Origin: Gemmatimonadota bacterium
GTDB lineage: Bacteria; Gemmatimonadota; Gemmatimonadetes; Gemmatimonadales; Gemmatimonadaceae
Length of the DNA stretch: 58,230 nt
Assembly (NCBI GenBank): GCA_021413975.1
Contig: JAIOPJ010000005.1
Coordinates: forward strand, 1-58,230
Direction: 5' to 3'
The notes below the pieces were generated by a model that saw nothing but the letters and a program-made list of their open reading frames with translations, was not told where the DNA came from and did not search any database. Positions 55,401 to 58,230 of the stretch are shown piece by piece. A program made the position numbers and the translations under genes. How positions within the stretch are numbered: the first letter of the stretch is position 1; the number at the start of each line of letters is the position of its first letter.

Positions 55401-55601
55401 GGCGCGATCCGCGACATCGTCAACTCCGAGGCATGGCGCTACGGACGACCGGGACTCGCGGCGCAGGTGCAGTACCTCTACGGCGCCATGATGCGCGCGG
55501 ACCAGGCGGTCGGCAACGACGCGAAGCAGCGGCTCGTCGTGCTGCGCAAGGAGCTGACCGAGGTGCAGGCGAAGTTCGCACGGGCGTCGACGACGATGTA
55601 G
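52500..55601 (+). CDS. VPS10/BNR-repeat glycosyl-hydrolase-like secreted protein
   Basis: The 1033-residue product has a signal peptide (LLPIVAALGAAVLLSPVDTAAQ). At least seven Asp-box repeats of the S/T-x-D-x-G-x-T/S-W kind are spread over about 75-740 (KTTDAGANW, KSVDAGKTW, RTTDGGRSW, KSTDGGATW, KSVDGGRTW), forming a sortilin-like ten-bladed propeller. A final Ig-like strand region (LPAAAGHNRFTWDLTLAGP, VVPGNYTVRI) and a helical end follow. Despite the database name no hydrolase residues are evident. Such proteins are large exported proteins of unknown role. The start has only weak ribosome-site similarity. Confidence 0.92.
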   Translation: MRSPFGSRSLLPIVAALGAAVLLSPVDTAAQSGPRTVASTAVPTTFEALRWRMVGPARGGRVTTVTGVDQEPHTFYFGSTGGGVWKTTDAGANWENVTDGQIDVGSMGSIDVADSDPNIIYAGTGSDGMRSNVSIGKGVWKSVDAGKTWTHIGLRDVGNIGGVRVHPKDPNVALVAAIGDPFRPTNARGIYRTTDGGRSWTRTLHVSDSTGAVDVEYNAADPNVVYAAMWRVERKPWTIISGAMEGGIYKSTDGGATWTRLSNGLPTGLVGKANIAVSRADPNRIYVLIEAKPGMGLYRSDDAGTSFTMVSNNPQLSTRSFYYTTITADPTNADVVYAGAEGYFKSVDGGRTWATFNTPHGDNHDMWINPSDGRILIQSNDGGANVSLNGGRTWSTQYNQPTAEIYQVYVDNQFPYRLYGAQQDNSTLILPSLPVAAGGLDDPIQGWRTGPGCETGPIMPHTVNPDTVYGSCKGQFSRMSMKTGQEKQYWVGAQSLYGNAAKDMVYRFQRVSPMEVSPHDPGVIYYGSQFVHRTRDEGVTWEVISPDLTWNPEDKRASYSGGPITVDNTGEEFFSTVYAIRESPLERGVIWVGANDGPFSVTRDDGRTWQRITPPGLALGGRVQNIEPSPHRRGSAYYTVLRYQLGDWKPYIFKTDDYGRTWALLTSGTNGIPADEPVRVVREDPSRAGLLYAGTEFGMYVSFNDGRQWQSLQLNLPRTPVTDLKVHQKDLVISTQGLAFWIMHDITPLHETSDAMARTAAHLFTPREAYRIRYRAAFGGLESARDGGTDPEYPPAGAVLDYWFAQAPQGEVTLEVLDARSTVVRRFSSLSAGEQRVSPAEPSMRGPMWERIGTPRLPAAAGHNRFTWDLTLAGPTDPNPARSGRNGPTVVPGNYTVRISNGAWTATRPLVIKPDPRMVADGVTVPVLQQLLDHNIAVRELVSDMNGFAAEVETAWRAATGDKKAAIGAIRDIVNSEAWRYGRPGLAAQVQYLYGAMMRADQAVGNDAKQRLVVLRKELTEVQAKFARASTTM

Positions 55602-55672
55602 CGGACCACCTGGGTCCTCGCGTGGACCCGAGGGACATATCGCTTGACAAAGGGCCCGGGGGAGGCGGACTT

Positions 55673-56284
55673 ATGGCGTCCTCCTCCCCCGAGCTCTCCT
55701 TGACGACCTCCCGTCGCAGCTTCTTCTCGTCACTCGCAGTCGGCGGCCTGGGTCTCATGACCACCGAGTGGCCGGGACTGCACGATGCCCTCGCGCACGC
55801 GGCCGCCGTGCGGACCGGCGAGGCGCCTGCGCGGTTCGATGTCTTCACGGCCACTGAAGCGGCCGACATCGCGGCGATCGCCGCGCGGATCATGCCGACG
55901 ACCGACACGCCGGGCGCGACCGAGGCCGGGGTGATCCACTTCATCGACCGCACCTTTCGCGACGCCGCAGCGCCGGATCTCGCCGACTTCAGGAAGGGGC
56001 TCGCGGCGGTACGGGAGCGCGTCACGGCGCGCCGTCCGGGCGTCAGCCGCTTCGCGTTGCTCCCCATCGCCGACCAGGACGCCGTCCTCGCGGAGCTGGA
56101 GACGAAGCGGGAGCCGATCTTCGGCATGATGCGCTTCATGGTCATGGTCGGCATGTTCGCCGACCCCAAGTACGGCGGCAACCGCGGCGAGGTCGGGTGG
56201 AAGCTCATCGGCTTCGAGAACCGGATGTCGAACGCGCCGCCCTTCGGATACTACGACGCGGAAGCCGCGCGAGGGAACTACTGA
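55673..56284 (+). CDS. Gluconate 2-dehydrogenase subunit 3-like protein
   Basis: The 203-residue product starts at ATG 55673 with GGAGG 7 bases upstream. A twin-arginine signal (TSRRSFFSSLAVGGLGLM) suggests export folded with its partner. The core has FTATEAADIAAIAARIMPTTDTPGATEAGVIHFID and FGMMRFMVMVGMFADPKYGGNRGEVGWKLIGF, the family signature. It is the small subunit of membrane-linked FAD sugar dehydrogenases. It overlaps the GMC gene by one base. Confidence 0.93.
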   Translation: MASSSPELSLTTSRRSFFSSLAVGGLGLMTTEWPGLHDALAHAAAVRTGEAPARFDVFTATEAADIAAIAARIMPTTDTPGATEAGVIHFIDRTFRDAAAPDLADFRKGLAAVRERVTARRPGVSRFALLPIADQDAVLAELETKREPIFGMMRFMVMVGMFADPKYGGNRGEVGWKLIGFENRMSNAPPFGYYDAEAARGNY

Positions 56285-57933
56285 TGCGCGCGCCGGATGG
56301 CACCGCGCGCTACTCGACCGCAGAGACGGTCGACTTCGTGATCGTCGGCTCAGGGGCGGCCGGCGGCGTGCTCGCCAAGGAGCTCTCGACCCGCGGCCAC
56401 TCGGTGGTGGTGCTCGAACAGGGACCGCGGCGCAGCGTCTCCGACTTCCGGCACGACGAGAAGAGCACGAACCTCGACGGCTTCCTGCTCTCCAAGACGC
56501 CCGTCATGTGGCGGCAGAGGGCCACCGAGGAAGCGACACGGGCCGAGGGTCGCGTCTGGATGGCATCGCTCGTGGGCGGGAGCAGCGTGCATTTCACGGC
56601 CAACTTCTGGCGGTTCCGCCCCGTCGACTTCAACGAACGGAGCCGGCTCGGCCCGATCGCCGGCACCGGGTTCGCCGACTGGCCGATCACGTACGAGGAG
56701 CTCGAGCCCTACTACACGAAGGTCGACTGGGAGGTCGGCGTCTCCGGCGCTCCGGGGCCGGACGACGCGCCGCGCTCGCGTCCCTACCCCACGCCGCCGC
56801 TCACGGTGAAGTCGTCGGGCATCCTGCTCGAACGAGCGGCGATGAAGCTGGGCCTCAAGCCCTTCCCGGCCCCGATGGCCATCCTCTCGCAACCGCACAA
56901 CGGCCGCCCGGCGTGCCAGCACTGCGGCTTCTGCATGGGCTTCGGGTGCGAGTACAATGCCAAGAGCTCGTCGCTCGCCTCGGTGATCCCTGTCGCGGAA
57001 GCGACGGGGCGATGCGAGATCCGCCCGTTGAGTCACGTGCATACCGTGGAGACCGACGCGGCCGGGCGCGCGACCGGTGTGGTCTATTTCGACGCGAAGG
57101 GCGTCGAGCAGCGCCAGCGCGCGCGCGCCGTCGTGCTCGCCGCGAACGGCGTCGAGACGCCCCGCCTGTTGCTCAGTTCCGCATCCGCACGGTTCCCCGA
57201 CGGGCTCGCCAACTCGTCGGGCATGGTCGGCAAGCACCTCATGTTCAACGGCGGCGCGATCACCACCGGCGAGTACGAGCACCAGCTCAATGAGCACAAG
57301 AGCGCCGAGGTGACGCGGATCGTCCACGACTTCTACGAGAGCGACCCCAAGCGCGGCTTCTACGGCGGCGGCGGGATCGACGCGCGCGGCGGCGGCTGGC
57401 TCCCGATCGCCGGATCGATGAACGTCCCGGGCGGCATGCGCGGCTGGGGCGCGGACTACAAGGACTGGCTCGCGCACGCCTACACGCGCACCATGATGAT
57501 CTACGGCCACACCACGTCGCTGGCCGTCGAATCCAACAACGTCACGCTCGATCCCGCCGTGAAGGACCGGTACGGCCGTGCCGCCGCGCGCATCACCTAC
57601 GAGGACCACGCCGATGACCTCGCCACGATGCGCTTCTTCCACGCGCGCACGCGCGAGCTGCATGAGGCCGCGGGCGCCAAGCGCATCTGGGGCGACCCTC
57701 CGGGGATCTCGGGCGCCAGCGCCCACTTCCTCGGCACCGCCCGCATGGGGAACGACCCCAGGACGAGCGTGATCGACCGCGACCACCGCACGCACGACGT
57801 GAGGAACCTCTTCATCTGCGACGGCAGCAGCATGGTCACGTCGGGCCGTGGGCAACCGACCATGACGATCATGGCGCTCGCATTCCGGGCCGGCGAGCGG
57901 ATCTCCGACGCCGCCCGGCGCAACGAGATCTAG
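56284..57933 (+). CDS. GMC oxidoreductase, catalytic subunit of an FAD sugar dehydrogenase
   Basis: The 549-residue product starts at ATG 56284. FAD-binding VGSGAAGGVLAKELSTRGHSVVVLEQG is near residue 20. A Cys-rich stretch CQHCGFCMGFGC near residue 216 matches the 3Fe-4S cluster region of FAD-dependent glucose dehydrogenases. The catalytic His is in ASAHFLGTARMG near residue 480, and GRGQPTMTIMALAFRAGE ends the FAD domain. No signal peptide is present; export would ride on subunit 3. It should oxidise a sugar or alcohol and pass electrons to a cytochrome c not encoded here. Confidence 0.95.
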   Translation: MRAPDGTARYSTAETVDFVIVGSGAAGGVLAKELSTRGHSVVVLEQGPRRSVSDFRHDEKSTNLDGFLLSKTPVMWRQRATEEATRAEGRVWMASLVGGSSVHFTANFWRFRPVDFNERSRLGPIAGTGFADWPITYEELEPYYTKVDWEVGVSGAPGPDDAPRSRPYPTPPLTVKSSGILLERAAMKLGLKPFPAPMAILSQPHNGRPACQHCGFCMGFGCEYNAKSSSLASVIPVAEATGRCEIRPLSHVHTVETDAAGRATGVVYFDAKGVEQRQRARAVVLAANGVETPRLLLSSASARFPDGLANSSGMVGKHLMFNGGAITTGEYEHQLNEHKSAEVTRIVHDFYESDPKRGFYGGGGIDARGGGWLPIAGSMNVPGGMRGWGADYKDWLAHAYTRTMMIYGHTTSLAVESNNVTLDPAVKDRYGRAAARITYEDHADDLATMRFFHARTRELHEAAGAKRIWGDPPGISGASAHFLGTARMGNDPRTSVIDRDHRTHDVRNLFICDGSSMVTSGRGQPTMTIMALAFRAGERISDAARRNEI

Positions 57934-58230
57934 CTAGGGCCGGCGCTTCAGTCGCGCGTAGTTCTCGTCGATCTTGCGCACGTACCCGAGCGTCTCGCGG
58001 TACCGCCAGCGTGGCACGCGGGGGGCCACCTGCTCCACGTGCAGCCACGCCGGCGTGCCGCCGGCGACCACCCGCGCCGAGTCGGCCGCGCGGCCGATAG
58101 TGCCCTCGCCCGCGTTGTAGCTCGCGAACATGAACCGGTGGCGCTCCTCGGTGGTCAACTCGTTCCCCCAGAGCTTCCAGAGGTAGCGGTCGTGCATGAT
58201 CCCCGCCGCGATGTTCCACTCGGGGTCGTC
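57934..58230 (-). CDS. Lytic transglycosylase-like protein (N-terminus beyond window)
   Basis: The frame is open from the right edge to the stop at 57934, 98 codons. It shows the SLT-type C-terminal pattern: DPEWNIAAGIMHDRYLWKLW, then FASYNAGEGTIGRA and ETLGYVRKIDENYARLKR. The catalytic Glu lies outside the window. It is probably an MltF-like or Slt-like murein hydrolase. It is convergent with the GMC gene. Confidence 0.88.
   Translation of the reverse strand, partial: DDPEWNIAAGIMHDRYLWKLWGNELTTEERHRFMFASYNAGEGTIGRAADSARVVAGGTPAWLHVEQVAPRVPRWRYRETLGYVRKIDENYARLKRRP

Noticed and set aside
55644..55649. TTGACA 24 bases before the subunit 3 gene start.
   Set aside because: No -10-like element lies at a usable distance; the spacer runs into the ribosome site.

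Overview
The window is chromosomal DNA of very high GC, apart from a clearly lower-GC block at about 16.4-20.5 kb. It is densely packed with genes, many joined by 4-base start/stop overlaps. Genes for secreted, lipobox-bearing or signal-peptide proteins dominate: BIG2/Ig repeats, a VPS10/BNR-repeat protein, an M19 dipeptidase, a penicillin acylase, GH20, a sulfatase and a GMC dehydrogenase with its subunit 3. This style fits a Gram-negative soil or freshwater bacterium, and Gemmatimonadota is my best guess. That is an inference from gene style; no rRNA or tRNA gene is visible to confirm it.

Layout. 1-2.4 kb: a DUF11-repeat surface protein running off the left edge (-). 2.6-4.5 kb: a coupled run of ferredoxin, cupin and sugar nucleotidyltransferase (-). 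4.6-8.4 kb: a cyclase-family lipoprotein and a FIST sensor/hybrid histidine kinase pair (-). 8.9-13.4 kb: a DUF2167 protein, then the Fo half plus delta of ATP synthase, atpZ-I-B-E-F-H (-), without atpAGDC. 13.8-15.4 kb: a BsuPI-like lipoprotein with a clear terminator, then a MoxR ATPase (+). 15.6-20.5 kb: a SARP/BTAD-AAA-TPR regulator convergent with a membrane HD-GYP phosphodiesterase, whose leader holds an unannotated 23-codon ORF with a near-perfect Shine-Dalgarno. 20.5-24.3 kb: an unknown two-domain protein, a sigma-54 activator with a degenerate receiver, and gcvT (-). 24.4-29.3 kb: a UbiB-like kinase, a YdeI-like protein, and an NTF2-like/M19 dipeptidase/metallophosphoesterase operon (+). 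29.3-31.8 kb: a leishmanolysin-like lipoprotein (-). 31.9-36.5 kb: an unknown lipoprotein, a frameshifted DinB gene, a Rieske oxygenase and a penicillin acylase (+). 36.5-40.0 kb: an unknown secreted protein and a sulfur cluster (FAD oxidoreductase, TusE/DsrC-like, DsrE-like) behind a perfect ATATGCGCATAT palindrome (-). 40.2-46.2 kb: DUF4349, a small membrane protein, GH20, a sulfatase and DUF4159 (+). 46.2-49.2 kb: a secreted carboxypeptidase-regulatory/plug protein (-) and MtgA (+). 49.3-57.9 kb: a gene remnant, an Ig-cupredoxin lipoprotein, DUF1028, a VPS10/BNR protein and a subunit 3/GMC dehydrogenase pair (+). The right edge cuts a lytic transglycosylase (-).

The most unusual signals are four. 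(1) The 20.2-kb peptide ORF and its structured leader sit next to a TPR-bearing SARP regulator and an HD-GYP enzyme, inside compositionally distinct DNA. (2) atpE is bracketed by two strong stem-loops. (3) One of those belongs to a small dispersed family of GGATGAAGGATG inverted repeats placed directly after stop codons. (4) The SARP gene changes base composition abruptly in mid-gene, as if two parts of different origin were fused.
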